Assembly: GCA_903825395.1 (NCBI GenBank)
Contig: CAIKAF010000024.1
Span: 1 to 64,000 of the forward strand
Source: an uncultured Flavobacteriales bacterium
Lineage (GTDB): Bacteria; Bacteroidota; Bacteroidia; CAIKAF01
Reading direction: 5' to 3'
Length of the DNA stretch: 64,000 nucleotides
Shown here: piece by piece, positions 8,804-18,000 of the stretch
Position numbering within the stretch: position 1 is the stretch's first letter
Layout of the letters: every line of letters starts with the position of its first letter
Position numbers and translations under genes: made by a program
Notes under the pieces: model-generated
Seen by the model: the letters and a program-made list of their open reading frames with translations, nothing else
What the model was told of the DNA's origin: nothing
Databases searched by the model: none

Positions 8804-9030
8804 AAACTGGGTTCAGGCTTGACTGTCTGTTTTACCAAAAACGGGTTCAGGCTTGACTGCCTGTTTTTACCACAACGTCCACAATGGGGGGCGCAGAGTT
8901 CACGGAGGTTTGGGGTTGAAGGAGAGGGGGGGGTGCTATTGCTACACCCCTTTGCGCCCTTTGCGCCGACATGGAGCCCTTTGCGGTTAAAAAAACGGGC
9001 TCAGGCTTGGAGGGCGGTTTTTTTTACAGA
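8804..9030 (+). repeat. Interspersed non-coding repeat, left copy
   Basis: Directly after the porU2 stop lies a tandem pair of about 38-base units (ACTGGGTTCAGGCTTGACTG... then ACGGGTTCAGGCTTGACTG...). Then comes a segment CACAATGGGGGGCGCAGAG followed by TTCACGGAGG. Bases 8841-8915 match 11256-11330 with one internal mismatch. The segment CGACATGGAGCCCTTTGCGG at 8968-8987 is also shared with the right copy, but there it comes before the 75-base core instead of after it. Each unit can fold into a hairpin ending TTTTTACC. Open frames through it are shadows. It resembles the CTTTGCG/CACAAAG-type dispersed repeats seen in many environmental genomes. Confidence 0.75.
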
Positions 9031-9242
9031 AAAGCATACAAGTGGGTCAACAAATTTCTTATAAATGGGTCAACGACTCTTGCTTTTTTTGTTTTTCAGA
9101 AAAAGTGACTCATCTTCGACTTTATTGTATAAGTGCATAAAAAAGAATAACTTAGAAGGCATCAAGCCTCATCGGCCCGAAACTAATTTTGCTCCAAGAG
9201 TATAAGTGCGTTCTTGTCATTTCAAGAAATACCGAATAAACC
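9031..9242. other. AT-rich upstream region of the cytochrome/monooxygenase gene
   Basis: No gene is visible. Two near-repeats, AGTGGGTCAACAAATTTCTT and the similar ATGGGTCAACGACTC, sit at about 9041-9077. A possible -7 element is at 9184-9191. Confidence 0.3.
9184..9191 (+). promoter_or_regulatory. Possible -7 promoter element
   Basis: TAATTTTG fits TAnnTTTG and would start transcription about 45 bases before the ATG at 9243. There is no TTG at the expected upstream distance, so support is weak. Confidence 0.35.
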
Positions 9243-11198
9243 ATGAAAAATAAAATCCCATTTTTTGTTTGTCTTTTCCTTTTCATTTTCCTAACCCAGG
9301 CAAATGGCTTTGGTCAAATTCCAACCTGGACAAACGACATTGCAAAAATAGTCTATGCCAATTGCACATCCTGTCACCATACCGGCGGGATTGCACCATT
9401 TTCTCTAAATTCTTATACTGATGCCTACCCGAATTCATATTATATGGCTGCTTCTGTAACCAATGGAATGCCCCCATGGAATGCAGACCCCAATTACAAA
9501 CGCTACGCGCATGAACGGCTATTGACTTCTGCCGAAATCTTAAAGATTCAACAATGGGCTACCAATGGGGCCCCTTCTGGCGATCTTCGGTTTGCCCCTC
9601 CAGCACCCACTTATTCAAATGGTACTAAACTTGGCACAGTTGATTTATCGTTAAAAATGAATGACTACATGGTGCAAAGCAATAGCGATGTTTACAGAAA
9701 TTTTGTCATCCCTTCTGGATTGACACAGGCCAGCTTTGCAACAGCCATAGAAATCATTCCTGGGAACCCGGGCATCGTTCACCACGTTTTGGTTTTTCAA
9801 GATTCCACAAACAATTCCATCAGCAATAGTAGTTCAGGAGGAACAGGATCGGCTGGATCTAAGCTCATTTATGAGTATGTGCCTGGGGCCCAGCCGTATT
9901 TCACGCCGGTGGGTACGGGACTTCGGTTGGCTCCCAATACGCGCATTGTGATCCAAATACATTATGCACCTGGCAGTCAAGGCCAGGTTGACAGCACTCG
10001 AATTAATTTTAAATTGACCACGAATAATGTACGCGGCATTTCGGTAAATCCCTTGCTCAACCATTTAAATACGCTTACAAATGGTCCATTATCTATTCCC
10101 GCAAACCAAACTAGAACCTTCAATGAATCTATAAGCTTCCCTGGCAATTGGACGTTCCTGACGGCCTCTCCACATATGCATTTATTGGGTAAAACATTTT
10201 TAACGTATGCGGTAAAAAATACGGCTCCGTTTGATACCATTCGTTTTGTAAATATTCCTGATTGGGATTTTCATTGGCAGGACAATTTCGTGTTTCAAAA
10301 TGCCGTTAAAGTTCCTAGTGGATATACGTTGAAGGCTACCGCAATGTTTGACAATACATCGAACAACCCGAACAATCCATCTTCCCCGCCTCAAAATGTT
10401 TCGGCTGGCGAGGCAACAACAGATGAAATGATGATGGTTTTCTTCTCGTACTTATCCTATCAAAACGGCGATGAAAACTTGATTATTGATAAACGTATTT
10501 TCCCAAAAGGGGCCACAACTTTTTGCGAGGGAATTACGGTCACTTTAAAGACCATTGAGGGGTCCGGTTACTCATACCAATGGTTTAGAAATGGGGTTGC
10601 CATTGGCGGCGCGACAGGGGCATCATACGAGGCCGGATTGACAGGGGCATATACCGTTTCCATTACATTGGGGCCAAACAATGCTGTTTCTGACCCCATT
10701 CAAATTACTGTTAACAGCAATCCTATCGCTGTAATTACTCCTGCAGGCAGCACCGCCATTTCTCCGGGAGGTAGTGTTGTATTGAATGGCAGTACGGGCA
10801 CAGGTTATTCCTACAAGTGGTATTTGAATGGTTCCGTGATTCCTGGGGCCACGTCTTCATCTTATACTGCAACTACCGCCGGCAATTACGAACTTGAGGT
10901 TTTTAATGGTTGCTATGCCGTTTCGTCACCCCTTTCAGTAACCACTACGCTGGAATTGAATGAAATTCAAAATCCAGACTTTACAATTTCTCCAAACCCA
11001 AGTAATGGAAGGATTTCCATCCACTCTTCCATTGAGGGAGAAGCTAAAATTTTCAATACCATTGGACAAGAAATCCAATCTGTTTCAATAAAGGCCAATA
11101 AAAACGAAATTTTTATCGGGGAAGCGGGGGTTTATTTATTGGTGTTTACCGATAATATAGGAAATACCAACGTCCGTCGTTTGCAAATAATGAAATAA
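9243..11198 (+). CDS. Secreted cytochrome c / copper type II monooxygenase-like protein with T9SS tail
   Basis: This 651-residue protein has a signal peptide (MKNKIPFFVCLFLFIFLTQA). A haem-binding motif C41-TS-C44-H45 lies in a short cytochrome c-like domain (residues 30-110, YANCTSCHHTGGIAPF). Residues 125-410 resemble the copper type II ascorbate-dependent monooxygenase fold; candidate copper ligands are His180-His181 (VHHVLVF), His240 (QIHYAPG) and His311/His313 (SPHMHLLGK). Two Ig-like segments follow (QWFRNG... and KWYLNG...). The last 85 residues have a T9SS type A form (FTISPNPSNGRISI... GVYLLVFTDN). Proteins of this build are common in Bacteroidota and their substrates are mostly unknown. 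Codon use is more AT-rich than porU2. The gene stands alone between two copies of the same non-coding repeat. The monooxygenase assignment is by motif; activity is not shown. Confidence 0.75.
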   Translation: MKNKIPFFVCLFLFIFLTQANGFGQIPTWTNDIAKIVYANCTSCHHTGGIAPFSLNSYTDAYPNSYYMAASVTNGMPPWNADPNYKRYAHERLLTSAEILKIQQWATNGAPSGDLRFAPPAPTYSNGTKLGTVDLSLKMNDYMVQSNSDVYRNFVIPSGLTQASFATAIEIIPGNPGIVHHVLVFQDSTNNSISNSSSGGTGSAGSKLIYEYVPGAQPYFTPVGTGLRLAPNTRIVIQIHYAPGSQGQVDSTRINFKLTTNNVRGISVNPLLNHLNTLTNGPLSIPANQTRTFNESISFPGNWTFLTASPHMHLLGKTFLTYAVKNTAPFDTIRFVNIPDWDFHWQDNFVFQNAVKVPSGYTLKATAMFDNTSNNPNNPSSPPQNVSAGEATTDEMMMVFFSYLSYQNGDENLIIDKRIFPKGATTFCEGITVTLKTIEGSGYSYQWFRNGVAIGGATGASYEAGLTGAYTVSITLGPNNAVSDPIQITVNSNPIAVITPAGSTAISPGGSVVLNGSTGTGYSYKWYLNGSVIPGATSSSYTATTAGNYELEVFNGCYAVSSPLSVTTTLELNEIQNPDFTISPNPSNGRISIHSSIEGEAKIFNTIGQEIQSVSIKANKNEIFIGEAGVYLLVFTDNIGNTNVRRLQIMK

Positions 11199-11218
11199 AC
11201 GGGATACCCCCTCCGCGC

Positions 11219-11330
11219 CCTTTGCACCGACATGGAGCCCTTTGCGGTAAAAAATACGGGTTCAGGCTTGACTGCCTGTTTTTACCACAACGTCCACAAT
11301 GGGAGGCGCAGAGTTCACGGAGGTTTGGGA
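11219..11330 (+). repeat. Interspersed non-coding repeat, right copy
   Basis: This copy holds in one unit the pieces that are split and reordered in the left copy: CCTTTGCACCGACATGGAGC, then GCGGTAAAAAATACGGGTTC and the 75-base core at 11256-11330. A hairpin is possible between GGTAAAAA...CAGGC and GCCTGTTTTTACC, with TTGACT as loop. It ends about 20 bases before the MFS gene's stop codon and could act as a two-way transcription barrier. Confidence 0.75.
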
Positions 11331-11352
11331 GCCCTCACCCCCGCAGTTCAGG

Positions 11353-12522
11353 CTACAAAACACCCTTCCGAACTCCGGCAAGCAGCCCGGCCAACACCAA
11401 CAAAACTCCGTAAAGGGCGATAATCCAAACGGGATTGTGACTCCCTTCCCAAATGACTGTGGTTACCACCGTCAAAAGCACTCCACCGGCATTCCCCGCC
11501 AACATAATCCATGAAGTGGCCTGACCGGCCAAATCCGTTCCGGCTTCTTCCTCAGAAGCAGCCAAAATCAAAGGATATCCGGTTAAAAATACCATGCCAG
11601 TGCCAAAGGAAACGCCAAACAAAACTAAGGTCGGCATCGGGAAACCAAGCAATACCGCAATGCCAATCAATCCCAACCAGGCTGCCGCACGAATAAAGGG
11701 CCGCTTTACCCCCATTTTATCTGAAATCGGAGGAAGAACAATGGCGCCTACAATGCCACCTAAAATCAAAAATGCCGCCGCCAAACCAACGTCCTCGGCT
11801 CCAACACCATAGCCCCGTAATATCCATTCCAAGGCCGCCATTAATCCATTGAAAACCCCTAGAGCCAATCCTGAAATAACACTTAACACCACAACTCCCG
11901 GGGTGTGAATGCTCAATCGACTTCCAGCACTAGGTTCTGCTGATTCGGCACGCTCAGTCCTAAAAGCCGCCTTAATCCCTCCTTCAGCCCATATAAATCC
12001 AATAATTCCAATCAGGGCTAATCCCGCGAACAGGGCATCGGCTAAAAAAAACGATTGTCCATCTACCAGCTCAGGGGTTAGTCCAATTCCCAATCCCATC
12101 CCAATAAACATAGAGGCGCTGCCCAATCCGGTGGCCGTACCCACCAACTCGGCCGGAAATTGCCGGGCAACCAGTTTAGAAATTCCATTTACCACCAGGG
12201 GCTGACCTATGGCAATTCCCGCTTGCATACTCAACAACCAAAAAAAACCGCCTTCATGCAATCTTCCCAGCGAGAACATGGCCATCACAAGACCTCCAAT
12301 GCCCACAACCGGAGCATATCCATATCGATCAATCCATTTTCCGGAGGGCTGAGATAACAGCACATACAGCACCGGAAACACCATCATTAACAGCACATTT
12401 TCAGCTTCTCCTGTTCCGAATTTTTCAGTCAAAAGGGGACCTAAAGCCGCATAATTGAGCCAAAAGGCCTGGGACATGGCGGCCATCAGGCCAAAGAATC
12501 CCAAAATTATCCATCGTTTCAT
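11353..12522 (-). CDS. Major facilitator superfamily transporter
   Basis: This 389-residue protein has about 12 hydrophobic segments in two halves, as in MFS permeases. The loop after helix 2 reads PSGKWIDRYGYAPVVGIGG, a form of the MFS motif A (G-x3-D-R-x-G-x-R). The second half has the parallel ISDKMGVKRPFIRAA. The N-terminus MKRWIILGFFGLMAAMSQAF leads directly into helix 1. A nitrate/oxalate or FLVCR-like subfamily is possible, but no substrate can be read. It follows rpsT on the same strand after a strong terminator, so it probably has its own promoter. Its 3' end lies close to the dispersed repeat at 11219-11330. Confidence 0.85.
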   Translation of the reverse strand: MKRWIILGFFGLMAAMSQAFWLNYAALGPLLTEKFGTGEAENVLLMMVFPVLYVLLSQPSGKWIDRYGYAPVVGIGGLVMAMFSLGRLHEGGFFWLLSMQAGIAIGQPLVVNGISKLVARQFPAELVGTATGLGSASMFIGMGLGIGLTPELVDGQSFFLADALFAGLALIGIIGFIWAEGGIKAAFRTERAESAEPSAGSRLSIHTPGVVVLSVISGLALGVFNGLMAALEWILRGYGVGAEDVGLAAAFLILGGIVGAIVLPPISDKMGVKRPFIRAAAWLGLIGIAVLLGFPMPTLVLFGVSFGTGMVFLTGYPLILAASEEEAGTDLAGQATSWIMLAGNAGGVLLTVVTTVIWEGSHNPVWIIALYGVLLVLAGLLAGVRKGVL

Positions 12523-12549
12523 CGAATTGTTTTTGGGGACTAAAATAAA

Positions 12550-12575
12550 AAAAGGGCTGAAAATCAGCCCTTTTT
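12550..12575 (-). terminator. Intrinsic terminator of rpsT
   Basis: On the minus strand an 11-base stem AAAAGGGCTGA/TCAGCCCTTTT closes a three-base loop and is followed by more T residues, 24 bases after the rpsT stop. It is nearly symmetrical, so it could work in both directions. Confidence 0.85.
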
Positions 12576-12598
12576 AAAAACTAAATCCACTTCCAAAC

Positions 12599-12850
12599 TT
12601 ACATTGCAGCCACACGCTTCATCATTTTTGACTTGATGTTGGCCGCTTTATTTTTATGAATGATGTTGTTTTTTGCCAATTTATCTACCATTTCGGCAGC
12701 TTTGGACATCAAATTCAACGCATCCTCTTTCAAGGTCGCCAAATGGAATTTTTTCAACACCGTACGAGCCGATTTGTGCTGATATCTATTTCTAAGACGC
12801 TTTGTTTCAGAGTTTCTGATGCGTTTTTTTGCTGACTTAATGTTCGCCAT
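12599..12850 (-). CDS. rpsT: 30S ribosomal protein S20
   Basis: This 83-residue, very basic protein opens MANIKSAKKRIRNSETKRLR, the standard S20 start, and is helical and Lys/Arg-rich throughout, ending SKMMKRVAAM. S20 binds 16S rRNA early in 30S assembly. The length matches the family (about 84). It lies 15 bases after tRNA-Glu on the same strand and has its own terminator, so the two are probably co-transcribed from the promoter at 12957-12987. Nothing unusual is seen. Confidence 0.97.
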   Translation of the reverse strand: MANIKSAKKRIRNSETKRLRNRYQHKSARTVLKKFHLATLKEDALNLMSKAAEMVDKLAKNNIIHKNKAANIKSKMMKRVAAM

Positions 12851-12865
12851 TCAATTCATTTTTAG

Positions 12866-12937
12866 TAGCCCATAGGGGAATCGAACCCCTGTTTCAAGAA
12901 TGAAAATCTTGCGTCCTAACCCCTAGACGAATGGGCC
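12866..12937 (-). tRNA. tRNA-Glu (anticodon TTC)
   Basis: The minus strand folds as a complete cloverleaf. The acceptor stem pairs GGCCCAT with ATGGGCT. The anticodon stem is CAAGA/TCTTG around the loop TTTTCAT, giving anticodon TTC. The T arm is AGGGG-TTCGATT-CCCCT. The CCA end is not encoded. It is the first gene of a tRNA-rpsT unit. Confidence 0.95.
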
Positions 12938-12956
12938 TTGTATTAAACTTGGGATG

Positions 12957-12987
12957 CAAAAGTAATTAAAATTTCGAATTGAACAAA
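12957..12987 (-). promoter_or_regulatory. Promoter of the tRNA-Glu/rpsT unit
   Basis: On the minus strand TTTG is followed after 19 bases by TACTTTTG, a full match to the Bacteroidota consensus. Its -7 element sits 20 bases upstream of the tRNA 5' end. This is among the clearest promoters in the window. Confidence 0.75.
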
Positions 12988-13048
12988 GCCTCGGAATGCT
13001 TTCTAAAAAAATCTTCCCAATTCTAAGGGGTTTTTATGGGATTTAAGG

Positions 13049-13217
13049 GGGTGGGGCGCTTTACCGGCTGTCCTTCCAAGTCCTCGGTGCCGCGGGCACA
13101 GCGGAAATGCGCTGCGGTGGCTCCCAAGGTCGCCTCCTCGCCGCATCCGCTGTTGCCCGCCCCACCTGCGGGCTTTCCACTCCATCCGGAGCGCGGGCCC
13201 CTCATGCCCTTTGCCGC
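13049..13217 (-). repeat. Variable-stem hairpin repeat, copy D
   Basis: This copy lies in the opposite direction to copy A. The conserved apical core is at 13114-13144 (GCGGTGGCTCCCAAGGTCGC...). It is flanked by the complementary arms GGGCACAGCGGA and TCCGCTGTTGCCC, which pair with one bulge. The outer blocks GGGGCGCTTTACCGG and TGCGGGCTTT are more diverged than in copies A-C. It ends directly at the stop codon of the next gene (13218), so it forms that gene's 3' flank. Confidence 0.75.
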
Positions 13218-13592
13218 CTATGGCAATACATTGAACTCAATGACAGATATGCTTAAAGCATTGGCTCCCGCGGCCAAGGTGGTTTGAGCCGGCAACCAAA
13301 TCGGCATCTGGGTATAGGTGCCAAAGGACTGATTTCCATCGGCTGACCAATCTGAATATGATCTTCCACTTAAGTAAACAGTTGATCCATTTACCAGCAT
13401 GGCTGTCGACAGTGCAATATTTGTTCCAGAGGTATGAAGCTGAGAATTCGATAGCACTGAGGTAACCTTCCAAACTTTATTTTGGGGTACTGTGTCTACC
13501 GCTGAAACCAATAAAACCTGATTAAATTGCAGCGTTCCTTGAGCATGCAAACCACCCAAACCCAACAATACACATCCTAAAATAAATTTCAT
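13218..13592 (-). CDS. Small secreted protein of unknown function
   Basis: This 124-residue protein has a clear signal peptide (MKFILGCVLLGLGGLHAQG). The mature part is beta-rich with alternating polar and hydrophobic residues (LQFNQVLLVSAVDTVPQNKVWKVTSVL, quoted here only in part) and no cysteines, suggesting a small beta sandwich such as a fibre or carbohydrate-binding module. I do not recognise the family. A promoter motif lies nine bases upstream. The stop codon abuts the repeat element, so 3' end formation may use that hairpin. Confidence 0.6.
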   Translation of the reverse strand: MKFILGCVLLGLGGLHAQGTLQFNQVLLVSAVDTVPQNKVWKVTSVLSNSQLHTSGTNIALSTAMLVNGSTVYLSGRSYSDWSADGNQSFGTYTQMPIWLPAQTTLAAGANALSISVIEFNVLP

Positions 13593-13600
13593 TTTTAGGA

Positions 13601-13627
13601 TAAAGATACAACTCGGCCCATATACAA
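13601..13627 (-). promoter_or_regulatory. Promoter of the small secreted protein gene
   Basis: On the minus strand TTG is followed after 16 bases by TATCTTTA, one base off TAnnTTTG and with spacing at the short limit. The ATG at 13592 is nine bases after the -7 element, so the leader would be extremely short. Confidence 0.45.
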
Positions 13628-13653
13628 GGGCTGGAATTGCATTTAAATTGGGG

Positions 13654-14967
13654 TTAAGTGAGGCTCAAAATTCCCTCTACCAATACATCTAAATCGCGCA
13701 GTGATGTATATACATGTGGGGTAATTCGCACTCCCTTCAAGCCTTCATAATCAATGGCAACACAATGCACCTTGTATTTTCCAAACAGATGCTGCTCGAT
13801 TTCGGCTCCGGTTTTGCCCTTATAGCCCAAATGCACCAAAGAACAACTGGATTCTGGATTCAGGGGAGTGTTTATTTCTACATCGGCTTTGGATGCTACT
13901 TTGCTGGTCCAGTACTTCTTCAAATACTGCAAACGGGCATGCTTGTTTTCGTTCCCTATCCAGCGCTGAAATTCCAGGGCCTCGCGGATGCCCTGTTCCA
14001 AAGCAAAATTCCGAGTCCCCAGGCTTTCAAACTTCCGGATGTCATCGCTCTCCGGTTTTTCTGGCGCCAACAGCGGCCACACAGAAGCGATTTTCTCCTT
14101 GCGGATGTACATCATGCCCGTTCCAAAAGGGGCACTCAACCACTTGTGCAAGCTCGTTCCATAGTAATCGCAATTCAAATCGGGAATGGAGTAGGGCACA
14201 TGGGCGAAAGAATGCGCCCCGTCGCACAACACATCTATGCCTCTGGACTTGGCTTCATCGGCAACGGCTTTCACCGGCAAAATCCGGCCGTTCCAATTTA
14301 TCAGGTGGGTGATGTGCACCACTTTAGTTTTTTTGCTCATGTTAGACACATAGGCCTCTTTGACCTTTGCATCGCTCATGCGCACCGGGTCTAAATTCAC
14401 ATACACCAGCACAATGCCCTCTCGTTTTTCACGCTGTTTCCAGGCGTTTAGCATGTTGGGGTAATCGTACCGATCAACCAATACCTCATCGCCCTTTTTC
14501 AGATTCAAGCCAAAGATGATGGTTTCCAGCGCTTCTGAGGCGTTTCGGTTGATGGCGAGTTCCTCCGGACTGCAACCGGCATATTCTGCCAATTCCCTGC
14601 GCAACGGCTCTCGGCCCTGATCCAATATCCGCCACATGTAATACGAAGGCCCTTGGTTGCTTTGGTGGTAGTGATGGTCAACGGCATCTTGCACCTGTTT
14701 GGGCTGAGGACTTACTCCCCCGTTGTTTAAATTTATTAGGTTGTAGTTTAAGGTGTAGCATTGCCGTACCCAGGCCCAAAAGGATTCATCTTTGGCATTT
14801 TCTTCGGGCGTTTTGCTCTGCAGCTGCGGTTGCCATCTTAGGGCTTCTTCTTTCCAGTTGGCCGATAAGACCATGCTCGGCAGTCCAACCGTGGCGCCGG
14901 CAGCCAATATGCCGGCTCTGCCCATAAAGGTTCTACGCGTAATTCCCATAGCAGTAGGTTTTTGCAC
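13654..14967 (-). CDS. Tat-exported class V aminotransferase (PLP enzyme)
   Basis: This 437-residue protein begins with a twin-arginine signal (ITRRTFMGRAGILAAGATVGL), so it is folded with its cofactor before export. The rest is a complete class V aminotransferase fold of the isopenicillin N epimerase/cysteine desulfurase type. Asp249 and His252 in CDGAHSFAH contact pyridoxal phosphate, and Lys275 in GTSLHKWLSAPFGTG forms the Schiff base. The N-terminal substrate loop LNNGGVSPQP is typical of the epimerase-like group. A second ATG seven codons in (MGITRR) is an equally good start. Substrate unknown: family members act on amino acids or peptides in the periplasm. It is divergent from addA; no co-operonic partner is seen. 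Confidence 0.85.
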   Translation of the reverse strand: MQKPTAMGITRRTFMGRAGILAAGATVGLPSMVLSANWKEEALRWQPQLQSKTPEENAKDESFWAWVRQCYTLNYNLINLNNGGVSPQPKQVQDAVDHHYHQSNQGPSYYMWRILDQGREPLRRELAEYAGCSPEELAINRNASEALETIIFGLNLKKGDEVLVDRYDYPNMLNAWKQREKREGIVLVYVNLDPVRMSDAKVKEAYVSNMSKKTKVVHITHLINWNGRILPVKAVADEAKSRGIDVLCDGAHSFAHVPYSIPDLNCDYYGTSLHKWLSAPFGTGMMYIRKEKIASVWPLLAPEKPESDDIRKFESLGTRNFALEQGIREALEFQRWIGNENKHARLQYLKKYWTSKVASKADVEINTPLNPESSCSLVHLGYKGKTGAEIEQHLFGKYKVHCVAIDYEGLKGVRITPHVYTSLRDLDVLVEGILSLT

Positions 14968-15056
14968 AAGGTAATGGATTTGTTTTGACCTTCAAAATGC
15001 CCCCTGATGTATTGGGGTGTGCAAAGGCTTGCAGTCCCTTTTTGTATCTTGTTGCC

Positions 15057-18000
15057 ATGTCAGTTATTCATTTACTCAAAGCCAGCGCTGGCGCCGGAAA
15101 AACCTACCGCCTGGCCTACACTTTTATTCGGTTGGCCCTGCAATCCAAGGGTCAGTGGCAGCGCATTCTTGCCGTTACGTTTACCAATAAGTCCACCCGC
15201 GAAATGAAGGAGCGGATTTTAAGCAGCCTGCGGCAGTTGGCCCTTGAACCACTAAAAAGTCTATACTTTAAGCAGCTCTGCACCGATCTTAATCTGCCTC
15301 AGGAACAACCCCATGAACTGCAAAACCGTTCTTTAAAGCTGCTTCAGGAGCTGCTTCAAGACTATGGCCGGTTCCACGTGCTTACCCTAGATAGCTTTAT
15401 GCAACGCATGCTGCGTTCCTTGGCCCGAGAGATTGATTTGTCGGCCGGCTACGCCATTGAAATGGATCGGGATAAAATCCTTTCTGCGCTGGTTCAGCGA
15501 CTTATGGACGATTTGACGGCCGATAGCTATATTGCGCAGTGGTTGAACCGCTTTGCGGCCGACCGCCTTGAATCGGAAAAAAGCTGGGATTTCCGCCGCG
15601 ACCTCATGGCCTTTTCCGGTCAGGTGCTGGAAGAAAAATTCCAATTGAAACAAGACCTGATTCTGAATTTCTTGGAAAACGAATCTTCCATGGAAGAGAT
15701 GCTCCGGTTTGCCAACAAAGAATTGGACCAATGGACAGAAAAAATTAAGTCCCAAGCCGAATATGCCGTTCAAGAAATGGATCGGGCAGGCTTTGAAATT
15801 GGCGATTTTGCGTTTGGGAATAAAGGTGGAATTATGCTGTTGTTTAAGGCCTTGGAACCCGATGTGACTTCCATAGGTGCTGAGCTGGAGAAAGCTAGGG
15901 TGCTTCAATTTTACTCGGACCCCGAGGCTTGGTTTACCAATCAAAATAGGGAGGCCGGACTGCCCCGCGCTGCAACCTTATACCAAGCCTACCATGAATT
16001 GTTTGATGCCCTGCAATCCACGCTGCCCATGGCCTATTCCTGTCATCTGCTCAAATCAAGGGTGTATGAATTGGGGCTGATTACCGAAATGATTCGCCTG
16101 CTAGGCCAATGGCGGGACGAAGAAAACAAACTCTCAATCTCCGATGCCGCCCCGATTCTAAACAATGTGATGGCCGGAAACAACCAGTCCTTTATTTTTG
16201 AAAAATGGGGGAATTACTTCGACCATTTTTTAATCGATGAGTTTCAAGATACCAGCGGTTTGCAATGGTCGAACCTAAAACCTTTGGTGGAGAACGGATT
16301 GGCTCAAGGCAAGGAGTCCCTGCTGGTTGGCGATGTAAAACAAGCCATTTACCGATTTCGAAATGGAGATTGGAAGCTGCTGCATGAAACGGTTGCCCTG
16401 GAATTTGGGAATCAGGTTCAACCCGAACCCATGAACGAAAATTACCGAAGCCTGGTAGGTATTCTGGATTTCAACCGGGCATTTTTCGAGGCCTGTCCCG
16501 GTATTATGGCCGATGTGGTTGCCCGGCAAAACATTGACCCAAGCTGGATTGTCAAACTCCCTCAAATTTATCAGAATGCCGGCCAAAATCCCGGAAAAGA
16601 AAAGCAAAAAGAGCATTCTGGCCTGGTTCAATTTAACCTGCCGTTTTTAAGCGACCTAAATGCGGAACAATCCCGATGGTACTGCTTCAATCAAACCATC
16701 GACCGCGTTCGCGATTTGCTCGACAATCATGGATACCTGCCGGGGCATATCGCTTTCCTGTTCCGCGACAACGATTCGATAAACACCTTTGTTGAAGCCT
16801 ATCAGGAACGTAAAATGGCCGAGCCTGAAAAACACTGGCCCGATATTTCGACCGAAAGCGCCGCCCGATTGCAAATCCACCCTGCAGTGGTTATTCTGTT
16901 GGGCGTCCTGCATGCCCTAGACCGAAAACCTGATGCCGTTAATCTCGCCCAAGCCTCACTGAATTACCGCCGCTGGATTCTGCAGGAAGAACATGCTCAA
17001 CCTCTTGCGCCCAATTGGGATGCAGATCCCTTTCTGCTGCGCTTGAAACCCCGGCTGGAAACCTGGCGCCACGCCTCCCTGGCCGATGTGCTGCGCGATG
17101 CCGCCGTTGAACTGAATCTGTTTCAGCACGAAGCTTGGCATCCTTTTATCAAGGCCTTCTTAAACCTTGCCGCCGAATGGTCCCACACCGAAGGAGGCAA
17201 TTTTGGGTATTTTCTGGATTGGTGGAGCCAAGAGGGAGATTCCCAAAGTTTGGGACTCAGCGATGACCCCAACAACATGATTGCCACGACCATTCATAAG
17301 AGCAAGGGCTTGGAATTCGATGTGGTTTTGGTACCCTATCTGGGGGGAGATGTTCAGAAATACAACGATTTGCTGTGGGCGGAACCCAATCCAAGGCAAC
17401 CGGGATTTCCGCCCTTGATTCCTGTTCCCTTCAGTGGAGGCTTAAAATACTCCTTCTTCCGCGACAAGTGGGAAGAAGAAACCCTAAACCAGTGGCTGGA
17501 TACCTTAAATCTACTCTACGTGACGTTTACTCGGCCTCGCCGCATGCTGGAAGTGTGGTCGCCCCTAACCAAAGACAACCTACGGGAAAAGGAGAAAAAT
17601 TACAGCCGGATTTCGTCCATCCTGTTGTTTGCCCTCCATGCCCTTAAACCCGAGGTTTCTGGGAGCAATGAGGGATATACCTATACCTTCGGCAGTTGTC
17701 CCCCGCCCGAAATCCAAGCGGAAAAGCCTCAAAACTGCTTCCTGGCCGGCATTCCCCAGCCCGCGGACCAACGCCTAAGGCCCAGCATTACCATATTGGG
17801 TCAGCCCAGCGAAGATTGGGAACAGCGCCAACATGCGTTGCGCCGGGGCTTGATTGTGCATCGATTGGCGGCCGGATTGGATGGCAACCCCGCCACCACC
17901 GAAAAACTGCTTAACGGCTTGCTGCTGGAAGGCTTAATGGAAGAACGGGAACGCGCGGAATACCAGGCACTCATTGAAACCTTACTCGGCATGCCGGTGG

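Noticed and set aside
11222-11514. Three ORFs (+) over the right-hand repeat and the MFS gene end
   Set aside because: They begin in the non-coding repeat, share CFYHNVHNG-type peptides with the left copy, and run antisense into the transporter gene.
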